From Bacillus sp. N13C7 (GTDB lineage Bacteria; Bacillota; Bacilli; Bacillales; Bacillaceae): 64,000 nt of DNA. The notes under the pieces were generated by a model. The model saw only the letters and a list, made by a program, of their open reading frames with translations. It did no database searches and had not been told where the DNA came from. Position 1 is the first letter of the stretch. Each line of letters begins with the position of its first letter. The position numbers and the translations under genes are program-made. Positions 45,332 through 54,093 of this stretch are shown in pieces. The stretch lies in the NCBI RefSeq assembly GCF_026790065.1, contig NZ_JALAMO010000007.1, positions 184,829-248,828 on the forward strand, written 5' to 3'.

Positions 45332-46192
45332 TTATGCATATTGGCCGGAAAGAAGCTGGTCAATAAAGTAAGCCACACCATTTTCGTCATTGCTTTTTGT
45401 AACAAAGGTGCTTTTTTCTTTTAATTCATCGATCGCATTCTCCATGGCGATACGGTGTCCCGCGACTTCAAACATGGACAAATCGTTCGGGCTGTCGCCA
45501 ATTGCATAGATATCCTGTGTGTCAATTCCGTATATGTCAGCAAGCTCTGTCAGCGCGCGTCCTTTACCTGAAGAGGCCGGCAGGATTTCGATGATATGTT
45601 TTCCGGAAGAGGTTTGTGCCAGTTTTTTGTGATGCTTCAATTCTTCCTTCGCTTGTTTCAGCTTGTCCATATCAAAGGAGAAGCAAAGAAGCTTATAAAT
45701 GTTTTCGCTGCCGTCAAAAACCGATTCGATATGCGGGATTGGCTTAATGCCAAACTGCTTGAACTGCGTCATGGCTCCTTGCCACAATTCATCCGTCTTT
45801 TCGTTTGGATTCGCGCTTTTTAGAATATCAAGCTCCGCTTGCAGCTTGGCTTCGCCGTCAAAAGGAGACAGCAGATGGTCATCTGTATAGACCTCAAAGT
45901 AAATATTTTTTGAGAGTAAGTAATCAGCGATCGCTTTGCCGGCCTCCTGATCCATTAATGTCCGGCTGATCAAACGGTAACCCTTATCGTGGATCGTTCC
46001 GCCATTTGCCGCAATGATAGGGATATCCAAGTCTTCCAGCAGCGCTTTTACATCAAATGTTGCTCTTCCCGTGCAAATGGTGACGAGGATGCCGGCATCA
46101 ACGGCCCGTTTGATAGCCGCTCTGTTCTCAGCAGAAATGACGCTTTCTTTATTTAGTAATGTACCGTCTAAATCAATCGCAATTAATTTCAT
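45332..46192 (-). CDS. ywtE: HAD superfamily (Cof-type) phosphatase YwtE
   Basis: A 286-residue HAD-IIB phosphatase, paralog of YwpJ in this window: motif I DLDGTLLN, motif II CTGR, C-terminal SSGKGRALTELA and GDSPNDLSMFEVAG. AAGGAGG precedes the ATG. B. subtilis YwtE has activity toward phosphorylated riboflavin intermediates and other small phosphates, overlapping with other HAD enzymes. Confidence 0.9.
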   Translation of the reverse strand: MKLIAIDLDGTLLNKESVISAENRAAIKRAVDAGILVTICTGRATFDVKALLEDLDIPIIAANGGTIHDKGYRLISRTLMDQEAGKAIADYLLSKNIYFEVYTDDHLLSPFDGEAKLQAELDILKSANPNEKTDELWQGAMTQFKQFGIKPIPHIESVFDGSENIYKLLCFSFDMDKLKQAKEELKHHKKLAQTSSGKHIIEILPASSGKGRALTELADIYGIDTQDIYAIGDSPNDLSMFEVAGHRIAMENAIDELKEKSTFVTKSNDENGVAYFIDQLLSGQYA

Positions 46193-46313
46193 ATGTAGGG
46201 GAAACCTCCTTAAAAATGAAGCTGCTTCGTGTAGTATGTTCAGCTTTTCTGAGAAACATAAACCATATAAATCAAGGCTAAACGTTACTCAAATAATTTT
46301 CAACAAGGAAGTA

Positions 46314-46346
46314 TGTAAAAACGGGATGGCATCATCGCCATCCCGT
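46314..46346 (-). terminator. Terminator of tagT
   Basis: ACGGGATGGC / GCCATCCCGT ten-base-pair stem with TTTTT on the minus strand. Confidence 0.9.
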
Positions 46347-46349
46347 TCA

Positions 46350-47318
46350 TTACACACCTAAATCGTTTTGCAGCTCTTCTTTGATTTCCTGCAGTTTTTG
46401 CTGATTCAATTTGAAATAATAAACTCCGGCAGGTTTATAATCATAACCCGTCAACTGAATAGACTCAACTGATTTCAATGAAGTGATGAACGGGAACAGG
46501 CCGATGGCATCTTTCAGAGATAAATTCATTTTCAGATTTTGTCCCATCGTATCTACAATATCATCATAAGCCGGAATTGAGCTCAATGATTTTGATTTAT
46601 CGATAATCGCGCTCAGCACTTCCATTTGCCGTTGTCCGCGTAAAAGGTCACTGTCCGCCTTACGTGTTCTTACGTAAGCGAGCGCTTCTTCTCCATCAAG
46701 CGTATGTGTTCCTTTTTGAAGAACCACTTTTCCTTTTGTATCTTTTTTGATTTGCTGAATGACTTTATCGCTTTTTACCGTTACTTTGACGCCGTTCAGT
46801 TCATTTACGACGTCTTCAAAAGCTGTGAAATTGCTTTCTACGACATAATCGACGGGAATATCCAGCATTTCTTCAACTGTCTTCACAGTGAGGTCAACGC
46901 CGCCGTAGGCATGAGCGTGTGTAAATTTATCGTAGCCGTGGCCTGGAATGTTGACATAGGCGTCACGCGGAATGCTCAGCATTTTAGCTGTTTTTTCTTT
47001 CCGGTTAAATGTTACCAGCACATTCGCGTCGCTTCTTGCCTGATCGACACTCTCACCGTTTTCCTCTCTGGCATCAATCCCCAAGAGCAATACAGAGAAA
47101 GAATCTTTCCCAGGGTCAAATTCTTTAATCCGTTTTACGGATTGTTCTCCGCGCGCCAGGCTGACGTGGGCTTCTTTAGAAGCATGATTCAGCTTTACAT
47201 AAGCATAGGCGCCGACAGAGCCTGCCGCAATGACAAGAAAAGCCATCAAACCGGCAACGACTTTCACCCATTTTCTAAGCCGTCTTTTTTTCTTTCTGCG
47301 CTGTGATCGTTCTTCCAT
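46350..47318 (-). CDS. tagT: LCP-family wall teichoic acid ligase TagT (YwtF)
   Basis: A 322-residue membrane protein with a basic N-terminus (RRKKKRRLRKW), one helix at about 17-38 and an external LytR-CpsA-Psr domain. Conserved residues include RSDANVLVTFN, SIPRDAYV and the Arg-rich RTRKADSDLLRGQRQ. It transfers undecaprenyl-linked teichoic acid to peptidoglycan. In this genome its substrate would be the ribitol polymer made by the tar genes at the right end of the window. Confidence 0.94.
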   Translation of the reverse strand: MEERSQRRKKKRRLRKWVKVVAGLMAFLVIAAGSVGAYAYVKLNHASKEAHVSLARGEQSVKRIKEFDPGKDSFSVLLLGIDAREENGESVDQARSDANVLVTFNRKEKTAKMLSIPRDAYVNIPGHGYDKFTHAHAYGGVDLTVKTVEEMLDIPVDYVVESNFTAFEDVVNELNGVKVTVKSDKVIQQIKKDTKGKVVLQKGTHTLDGEEALAYVRTRKADSDLLRGQRQMEVLSAIIDKSKSLSSIPAYDDIVDTMGQNLKMNLSLKDAIGLFPFITSLKSVESIQLTGYDYKPAGVYYFKLNQQKLQEIKEELQNDLGV

Positions 47319-47558
47319 ATCTATACCTCTCGTTTCTTTAATATTTGAAGCGTACCACTCATTTTGCCATAGGGCAACTACTCGAAAGACATTTTTCGAT
47401 AAAAATTCCTATATTTATAAGTTCCTGTTTTTGAAAATGAATAATGATGAAGTGCTGAACCACCTTATATTGGACGCCGCAGAAGGCAAAATGTTTCGGT
47501 GCTATTGAAAAAAATACAAGTGAATAATTGGAAACTCATGATCGGCAGGATTGAAAAG

Positions 47559-47584
47559 GTTTAACGGCCAGAAAAAGAGGTTAA
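47559..47584 (+). promoter_or_regulatory. Sigma-B-like promoter candidate upstream of ywtG
   Basis: GTTTAA and GGTTAA separated by 14 bases resemble the sigma-B pattern GTTTAA-N12/15-GGGTAT, about 60 bases before ywtG; the -10 match is poor. Confidence 0.3.
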
Positions 47585-47647
47585 AAGATTTCTAAAAAAC
47601 TCTACAGACAAAGGTATTGCAGCTGAGGGAGAAAGGGAGTCATTTTT

Positions 47648-49021
47648 ATGAAAAAGCAGTCGAATATATGGCTATATTTTTTCGGCGCTCTTGGAGGCGC
47701 GTTATACGGTTATGATACCGGAGTGATTTCCGGAGCTATTTTGTTTATGAAAAAGGACTTAGGCTTGAATGCCTTTACGGAAGGCCTTGTCGTCAGCTCC
47801 TTATTGGTTGGGGCGATATTAGGTTCAGGGGCGGCCGGTAAGCTGACTGACCGTTTCGGAAGAAAAAAAGCGATTATGGCGGCCGCCTTGCTGTTTTGCA
47901 TAGGAGGGCTGGGTGTGGCACTCGCCCCGAATACGGGAGTTATGGTGCTGTTTCGTATCATTTTAGGACTTGCAGTCGGAACATCGACTACGATCGTGCC
48001 GCTCTATTTATCTGAATTGGCGCCAAAACATAAGCGCGGGGCGCTGTCATCTCTGAACCAGCTGATGATCACGGTCGGCATCCTTCTTTCTTACATTGTC
48101 AATTACATATTTGCCGATGCCGAAGCGTGGCGCTGGATGCTTGGATTGGCTGCTGTGCCGTCACTGCTCCTGCTTATTGGCATTTTGTTTATGCCGGAGA
48201 GTCCGCGCTGGCTGTTCACGAATGGCGAAGAAGGAAAAGCGAAAAAGGTTCTTGAAAAATTGCGCGGAACGAAAGATATTGATCAGGAAATACATGATAT
48301 TGAGGAGGCGGAAAAGCAGGATGAAGGGGGCCTGAAGGAGCTGTTCGATCCTTGGGTGAGGCCCGCGCTGATTGCCGGCTTGGGGCTGGCGTTTCTGCAG
48401 CAATTCATTGGAACGAATACGATCATTTATTATGCGCCAAAAACCTTTACAAACGTCGGGTTCGGAAACTCTGCTTCGATATTAGGAACGGTCGGTATTG
48501 GCGCAGTTAATGTTCTCATAACACTAGTAGCAATAAAAATCATAGATAAGATCGGGAGAAAGCCGCTATTGTTATTCGGGAATGCCGGGATGGTCATCAG
48601 CTTGATCGTACTCGCTCTGGTGAATCTCTTTTTCGATAACACTCCTGCTGCCTCATGGACGACAGTCATTTGTTTAGGTGTCTTTATTGTTGTCTTTGCG
48701 GTCAGCTGGGGCCCGGTGGTCTGGGTGATGCTCCCTGAATTATTCCCGCTCCATGTCAGAGGGATCGGAACCGGGGTATCTACCTTGATGCTGCACGTTG
48801 GGACATTGATTGTTTCATTAACCTATCCAGTATTAATGGAAGCGATCGGCATCAGTTATTTATTCCTGATTTATGCGGCGATCGGTATCATGGCGTTCTT
48901 ATTTGTCCGTTTTAAAGTGACAGAGACAAAGGGAAAAAGCCTTGAAGAAATTGAGCAGGATTTAAGAAACAAAAACGGGCAGGGAGGATCAGCTGGAAAA
49001 CAGCAGACTGCCGGAACATAA
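47648..49021 (+). CDS. ywtG: MFS sugar/proton symporter YwtG
   Basis: A 457-residue twelve-helix transporter of the sugar porter family. Signatures: GYDTGVISGA, GKLTDRFGRKKAIM, PESPRWLF, QQFIGTNTIIYYAP and FAVSWGPVVWVMLPELFP. Close relatives in B. subtilis are CsbC, AraE and IolT. The substrate is not proven; xylose-, glucose- or inositol-type sugars are likely. Independent unit between divergent tagT and convergent gerB. Confidence 0.92.
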   Translation: MKKQSNIWLYFFGALGGALYGYDTGVISGAILFMKKDLGLNAFTEGLVVSSLLVGAILGSGAAGKLTDRFGRKKAIMAAALLFCIGGLGVALAPNTGVMVLFRIILGLAVGTSTTIVPLYLSELAPKHKRGALSSLNQLMITVGILLSYIVNYIFADAEAWRWMLGLAAVPSLLLLIGILFMPESPRWLFTNGEEGKAKKVLEKLRGTKDIDQEIHDIEEAEKQDEGGLKELFDPWVRPALIAGLGLAFLQQFIGTNTIIYYAPKTFTNVGFGNSASILGTVGIGAVNVLITLVAIKIIDKIGRKPLLLFGNAGMVISLIVLALVNLFFDNTPAASWTTVICLGVFIVVFAVSWGPVVWVMLPELFPLHVRGIGTGVSTLMLHVGTLIVSLTYPVLMEAIGISYLFLIYAAIGIMAFLFVRFKVTETKGKSLEEIEQDLRNKNGQGGSAGKQQTAGT

Positions 49022-49024
49022 AAA

Positions 49025-49052
49025 AAGGGTGCGTAATTAGGCGCACCCTTTT
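49025..49052. terminator. Bidirectional terminator between ywtG and gerBC
   Basis: AAGGGTGCG / CGCACCCTT stem with flanking A and T runs. Confidence 0.92.
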
Positions 49053-49058
49053 CAGCGT

Positions 49059-50183
49059 TTACTTCCCGACGGTGCCAAAGTTAATGATTTTGAAAGAAAT
49101 ATCATATTTAAAATCAGCCTCAGAAAATATGTCATCCCAATGTCCTTTTACTTTATGCCAGTATTCAGGATATTGAATCCGGATGTAGTCGGATAAAAAG
49201 ATCGGATCGCTTTTATACTCATGCTGCAGTTTATCCATAACCTTCTTTACATCGCGTTCAAGCTTTTTCTCAAAAATGTTCTCAAGCCTGTGTAAATAGC
49301 TTTTATGAAAGGAGTTTTCATTCGGATTTTGGTCTTCTGTCAGGATACCCTTTGTTTTGACAGAAACCTGAAAGACAGGCTTTCCGTTTTCAATCGCCGG
49401 CTTGATTTTAGATTTCGACTTCTTAATCTCAAACGTTATCGGATGTCCTTTATCTGTCGTCGGCATGACGCCGCCTTGGATCGTTCCCATGACCCATGTC
49501 AGTGTCTGGATTTCATCAGCTGAAAGAAATCCAACGAGTTTATTGCTGCCGCTTTTGATAATGCCTGCCCCGTCATACTTCGCTTTTCCCTTTTGATTTT
49601 TTACGGCTTGAATGAGAAAACTGTAGCCATTTTGGCAATAGATAGAAGCCCTGCCGATGCGAAGCGGCATCATAATCTTCCCGTTATACCCGCTGTTATT
49701 GGTCAGTTCAATCAGCTTTTCGGAAGGCATCGTCTGCTGCTGCTTCGGACTTCCTTTCGTAAAAACATCTCCGGCTTTCCCTCTGGCAGCCATCAAATAG
49801 CTGCTGCGCCGGAGCTCATCATCCCGGATGAAATGGTTGAAGACCTGATCAATGTTTTGATTCCTCATTAGCTTTTCTCCCAAAAGAATGACTTTTAAAT
49901 GGTCGCTATAGATAGGAGGGTCCTTGATGGATACATCACTGACTGCTTCTAAAATGGTTTTCCCGTAGGACGTCACATTGACAAATTCGGGTTTTCCGGA
50001 TGCTTGGCTGTCTTCACTTTGGGGAAGAAGGTTTTGATACGTTAATTTATACTGATGGTCATCGGTCTCATCGATGGCAAGTCCTCTGGCAAAAGACAGT
50101 TTTTCAATATCTTTGACATCCCAGCATCCGCAAAGCATCTGCAGCATCAAAACCATAGCTGCAAGCTTCATCATTGTCTTCAT
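49059..50183 (-). CDS. gerBC: Germination receptor lipoprotein GerBC
   Basis: A 374-residue lipoprotein of the GerC family: signal peptide with lipobox LCGC (lipidated Cys20 followed by WDVKDIEKLSFARGLAID). Third subunit of the GerB receptor in the spore inner membrane. Its start overlaps gerBB's end by four bases. Confidence 0.94.
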   Translation of the reverse strand: MKTMMKLAAMVLMLQMLCGCWDVKDIEKLSFARGLAIDETDDHQYKLTYQNLLPQSEDSQASGKPEFVNVTSYGKTILEAVSDVSIKDPPIYSDHLKVILLGEKLMRNQNIDQVFNHFIRDDELRRSSYLMAARGKAGDVFTKGSPKQQQTMPSEKLIELTNNSGYNGKIMMPLRIGRASIYCQNGYSFLIQAVKNQKGKAKYDGAGIIKSGSNKLVGFLSADEIQTLTWVMGTIQGGVMPTTDKGHPITFEIKKSKSKIKPAIENGKPVFQVSVKTKGILTEDQNPNENSFHKSYLHRLENIFEKKLERDVKKVMDKLQHEYKSDPIFLSDYIRIQYPEYWHKVKGHWDDIFSEADFKYDISFKIINFGTVGK

Positions 50184-51286
50184 TGCAGCTGATCCCTCCC
50201 CAGTTTTTTCTGTACCCAGCTTAAAAACCAGATAAGAAATGGTATTGCAATGACACCTAGAAATACATATCCGAGAAGTGTACCGTAATAAAACACGGCA
50301 TTAAGATCTTCAGGAAACATTGACAGGAAAAATGTAACAGCCAGCAATGCAGCAAGCAGCCACGGATTGTTTTTATTTTTCAGGTGAAAGATATCTGTTA
50401 ATCCGATATGCGCCCCTTTAAAGGAGCCAAGCATACATGCAAATTGCTGGGCTGTCCAAGTTAACTGTAAAAACAGGTCAAACCGTTCAATAAAAATACC
50501 CGGGATTTCTAATGCATGAATGAGTGAAATCGTCGGCCACGTCACTGTTTTTGCCTCAGCTACACTCATACAGCCAATGACCATAAACAAAGTAATGCTA
50601 TAGAAAACAGTCGTGGTTGCAATGCCTAAAGCGACAGCTTTTTTTACCTGCTTGGGATCTTTCATAAAGGGAATGAGATAAAAAATGACTTCAAATCCTG
50701 AAAAATATAAAAGAGTTTTAGGAAATAAAGAGAAAAAACTTCGATAGCCGCCTTCAAATACAGGCCGGATAAAATCAAGTTGAAATAACCGAGAGCTAAA
50801 CATCAGAAGCATAAGGAAAATAATAATAGTGATAGGAAAGATATACGCATATACTTTCGCAATGGGGTAAACGCCCCCGGCCACATGATAGATGGCAACC
50901 GCCAGAAAAATAAACACGACAACTGCCATCGGAGTGTTTTTTAAAAGAAAAAATCCGACAACCTCACCCAAAACTCGTGCTTGAAAGCATACGATACCGA
51001 TAAAATAAAAGGTAATAAATACATTCAATAAGAAACCGATCACTTTTCCGGCTGCAATGCTGTTGAGCTCAAAAATCGTTTTCTCCCTGTTTCGTTGAAG
51101 AAAAGGCAAAAAAAGCAGCGCGAAAATAATAAAAATAACGCCCTGCAGCAGGATCATGATCCATCCGCTCGGACTGTCGGTTTCAGCTGCTGAGCGGGGA
51201 AGGGTTAAGACACCGGCACCGATCATTGTACTGCTTACCATAATAAGCGTCTGCATAAATGTAAGCTTGTCCTCTGGTTGCCTCAT
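50180..51286 (-). CDS. gerBB: Germination receptor permease-like subunit GerBB
   Basis: A 368-residue membrane protein with ten helices of the APC-type spore germination permease family (LTFMQTLIMVSSTMIGAGVLTLPRSAAE). It likely forms the germinant-binding subunit. ATG 51286 with AAAGGTGA; an earlier in-frame GTG/ATG overlaps gerBA's end. Confidence 0.94.
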   Translation of the reverse strand: MRQPEDKLTFMQTLIMVSSTMIGAGVLTLPRSAAETDSPSGWIMILLQGVIFIIFALLFLPFLQRNREKTIFELNSIAAGKVIGFLLNVFITFYFIGIVCFQARVLGEVVGFFLLKNTPMAVVVFIFLAVAIYHVAGGVYPIAKVYAYIFPITIIIFLMLLMFSSRLFQLDFIRPVFEGGYRSFFSLFPKTLLYFSGFEVIFYLIPFMKDPKQVKKAVALGIATTTVFYSITLFMVIGCMSVAEAKTVTWPTISLIHALEIPGIFIERFDLFLQLTWTAQQFACMLGSFKGAHIGLTDIFHLKNKNNPWLLAALLAVTFFLSMFPEDLNAVFYYGTLLGYVFLGVIAIPFLIWFLSWVQKKLGRDQLQ

Positions 51287-51291
51287 AGCCA

Positions 51292-52743
51292 TCACCTTTG
51301 TCTGATTTTATCTTTTGTGCCTTTGCGGGTAGGTCTTCTTTCTAAAAATAGGGTGGGAACGCGAATAACAGTGTCTTTCAAATCTTGTCCGGGCTGTGCC
51401 ATTATCGGAATAATGTAATCCTGGCCAAAGCTTTTCAAACGCATTAAATGGCCGATCACTAACAGAAAGACCATGATGACGCCATACATGCCCAACACTG
51501 CCGCGCTTATCATTGCCGCGATACGAATAATCCGCAACGGGAAGTTATAAGCGTATGACGGAACGGTAAAGGATGCCAATGCGGTAATTGATACTACAAT
51601 GACCATTAATGCGCTGACGATTTGGCCTTGTACGGCTACTTGTCCGATAACAACCCCCCCGACAAACCCAATCGTCTGTCCGATCGGCTTTGGCAGCCTT
51701 AAACCGGCTTCCCTGATCAGTTCTATCGTAAATATCATATTAAAGGCTTCAACAAAAGGCGGGAAAGGGACATTCAGCCTGCTGCCTGCAATTGAAATGG
51801 CCATTCTCGTCGGCAAAAGCCCGGTATGGAAGGTAACGAGAGAAATATATAAGCCAGGCAAATAAATGGTAATCAGAATGCTCGTATAGCGAATCAAACG
51901 AATAAGAGACATGGGAATCCAGCGCTGGTTGTAATCATCCGGTGAATGAATAAATTCATCAACCGTTGCCGGTACAATCAATGCAAATGGCGTACCATCT
52001 ACTAAAATCGAAACCCGTCCTTCTAACAACGAGCTTTCTACACGATCAGGACGTTCTGTGCTTAATATTGTGGGAAAGATCGAAAAAGGTTCATCCTCAA
52101 TGAGCTGTTCAAGTGAACCTGATTCTGACACATCATCTGTCATGACGGATTTTAGCCGATTAAACACTTCTTTTACGACATAATCAGGAGCAATATCCTG
52201 AATATAAGCAACAGCTACCTTTTTTTTCGTCCTTTTGCCGATGGTCATTTCTTTAATGACGAGATTAGGGTCACTAGACCGCTCCCGCAAAAGCGCCGTG
52301 TTTGTCCGCAGTTTTTCAATAAAACCAACCTTTGGCCCGCGTTCCAAGACTTCAGATGTAGGCTCTTCAAGGTTGCGCGTCATTATCGTTTTTGTATCAA
52401 ATGCCAATCCTCCGTCGTAACCGTCTGCGAGCAAAACCGCTTGGCCAGAAAAAACGAGCTGTTCAATTTCGTTTATTGAAGAAACAACGCTGTGGCGATA
52501 GCCGAAAAAAAAAGCGGATAACTCTTCAATCAAGCCCTCTTTTTTGTCTAACGCTTCTTTTTGTAATGGAGAAATGACGTATTGCGCTAGAAGTTTATTT
52601 TCTGTCAAACCGTCAATATACAGTAGGCACGCTTTCTGTCTGCTGCCTCCAAATGAAAACGTATAAAACATGATATCGTCGTTTTGTCCCAACTTTTTTT
52701 TCAATGTTTCTATATTGCGTTGGAGATCAGAGTCGATTTGCAT
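51292..52743 (-). CDS. gerBA: Germination receptor subunit GerBA
   Basis: A 483-residue GerA-family protein: soluble N-terminal domain of about 240 residues, then about five membrane helices (from residue 280, YTSILITIYLPGLYISLVTFH) and a short hydrophilic tail. GGGGAGAG precedes the ATG. GerB with GerK recognises asparagine-glucose-fructose-potassium. Transcription of ger receptors is by sigma-G in the forespore; I did not find a convincing sigma-G match within 150 bases. Confidence 0.94.
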   Translation of the reverse strand: MQIDSDLQRNIETLKKKLGQNDDIMFYTFSFGGSRQKACLLYIDGLTENKLLAQYVISPLQKEALDKKEGLIEELSAFFFGYRHSVVSSINEIEQLVFSGQAVLLADGYDGGLAFDTKTIMTRNLEEPTSEVLERGPKVGFIEKLRTNTALLRERSSDPNLVIKEMTIGKRTKKKVAVAYIQDIAPDYVVKEVFNRLKSVMTDDVSESGSLEQLIEDEPFSIFPTILSTERPDRVESSLLEGRVSILVDGTPFALIVPATVDEFIHSPDDYNQRWIPMSLIRLIRYTSILITIYLPGLYISLVTFHTGLLPTRMAISIAGSRLNVPFPPFVEAFNMIFTIELIREAGLRLPKPIGQTIGFVGGVVIGQVAVQGQIVSALMVIVVSITALASFTVPSYAYNFPLRIIRIAAMISAAVLGMYGVIMVFLLVIGHLMRLKSFGQDYIIPIMAQPGQDLKDTVIRVPTLFLERRPTRKGTKDKIRQR

Positions 52744-53012
52744 AGTTTCTCTCCCCTTTATAAAACATAAATTGACGGTTTTTCTTAATTTGTATCAATA
52801 AAGGAGAATTATTCTTCATAAGGAAAAGGCTGAAACAAACCTTCTTTTGAAAGTGATATAATAAATAGGAAGCGTTTTCTCAAAAGGGGTCATTGATACA
52901 TAATGCTTTGTACATATGTTGTCATCGAAAAGCAGACAGACATACGGGCGTTTGTAAGGGAGGCGCATCGGGAAAATAATGATCAGCTATTTATAGGGGA
53001 GGGGTACGGATC

Positions 53013-53963
53013 ATGACGCAATCACCGATTTTTCTAACGCCTGTGTTTAAAGAAAAAATCTGGGGCGGCACCGCTTTACGAGATAGATTTGGATACGGTA
53101 TTCCTTCAGAAAAAACGGGGGAATGCTGGGCCATTTCCGCACATCCAAATGGACCGAGCGCTGTCGCGGATGGCCCATATAAAGGAAAGACACTGACTGA
53201 GCTTTGGGATGAGCATCGGGAAGTATTCGGCGGCGTGGAGGGGGAGCGATTTCCGCTTCTGACAAAGCTGCTGGATGTGAAGGAAGATACGTCAATTAAA
53301 GTTCACCCTGATGATTACTATGCCGGAGAATACGAAGAGGGTGAGCTCGGCAAGACGGAATGCTGGTACATTATCGACTGTAAGGAAAACGCGGAAATCA
53401 TTTACGGGCATACAGCCCGCTCAAAAACCGAACTTGTCACAATGATCAACAGCGGAGACTGGGAAGGGCTGCTGAGGCGAATCAAAATTAAACCGGGTGA
53501 TTTCTATTATGTGCCGAGCGGAACGCTGCACGCCTTGTGTAAGGGGGCACTTGTTTTAGAAACACAGCAAAATTCAGATGCCACATACCGGGTGTACGAT
53601 TATGACCGGGTTGATGACAACGGGAAGCCAAGAGAGCTTCATTTTGCCAAAGCGGTCAATGCGGCTACCGTTCCCCATGTGGACGGGTATATAGATGAAT
53701 CGACCGAATCAAGAAAAGGAATAACCATCAAAACATTTGTCCAAGGGGAATATTTTTCAGTATATAAATGGGACATAAATGGCGAGGCTGAGCTATCTCA
53801 GGATGAATCCTTTCTGCTATGCAGCGTCATAGAAGGAAGCGGTTTGCTGATGTATGAAGACGAAACATGCCCGCTCAAAGAAGGTGATCACTTTATATTG
53901 CCTGCCCAAATGCCCGATTTCATAATAAAAGGAACATGTACACTGATCGTGTCTCATATTTAA
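53013..53963 (+). CDS. manA: Mannose-6-phosphate isomerase
   Basis: A 316-residue type I phosphomannose isomerase (Pmi). Zinc-site motifs: SIKVHPDD, GKTECWYI and LHALCKGALVLETQQNSDATYRVYDYDR. It interconverts mannose 6-phosphate and fructose 6-phosphate. AGGGGAGGGG precedes the ATG. B. subtilis has paralogs (manA, pmi/ywpX-type, yvyI, gmuF); this one corresponds to pmi, next to gerB and lytD. The gene's last bases form the left arm of the terminator. Confidence 0.9.
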   Translation: MTQSPIFLTPVFKEKIWGGTALRDRFGYGIPSEKTGECWAISAHPNGPSAVADGPYKGKTLTELWDEHREVFGGVEGERFPLLTKLLDVKEDTSIKVHPDDYYAGEYEEGELGKTECWYIIDCKENAEIIYGHTARSKTELVTMINSGDWEGLLRRIKIKPGDFYYVPSGTLHALCKGALVLETQQNSDATYRVYDYDRVDDNGKPRELHFAKAVNAATVPHVDGYIDESTESRKGITIKTFVQGEYFSVYKWDINGEAELSQDESFLLCSVIEGSGLLMYEDETCPLKEGDHFILPAQMPDFIIKGTCTLIVSHI

Positions 53964-53996
53964 ACTTAATCTCACGTCGAGATTAAGTTTTTTTAT
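53962..53996 (+). terminator. Terminator after manA
   Basis: AAACTTAATCTC / GAGATTAAGTTT 12-bp stem, five-base loop, then TTTT; starts within the stop codon region. Confidence 0.92.
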
Positions 53997-54022
53997 TTTA
54001 AAAAATGGAAGTGATGCACCTA

Positions 54023-54048
54023 TAAATGAAGCTTACGCGTGCCGATAA
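54023..54048 (+). promoter_or_regulatory. Sigma-D promoter of lytD
   Basis: TAAA, 14 bases, GCCGATAA fits the sigma-D consensus (TAAA-N14/16-GCCGATAT), 46 bases before the lytD start, as expected for this motility-coupled autolysin. Confidence 0.88.
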
Positions 54049-54093
54049 ATAAACTAGTTTTATATACTCATTGAAAAAGAAAGAGGAGAAGGA

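Noticed and set aside
46704-47306. 200-residue open frame opposite tagT
   Set aside because: No ribosome binding site, odd Phe/Cys-rich composition; it is the antisense shadow of a well-identified LCP gene.
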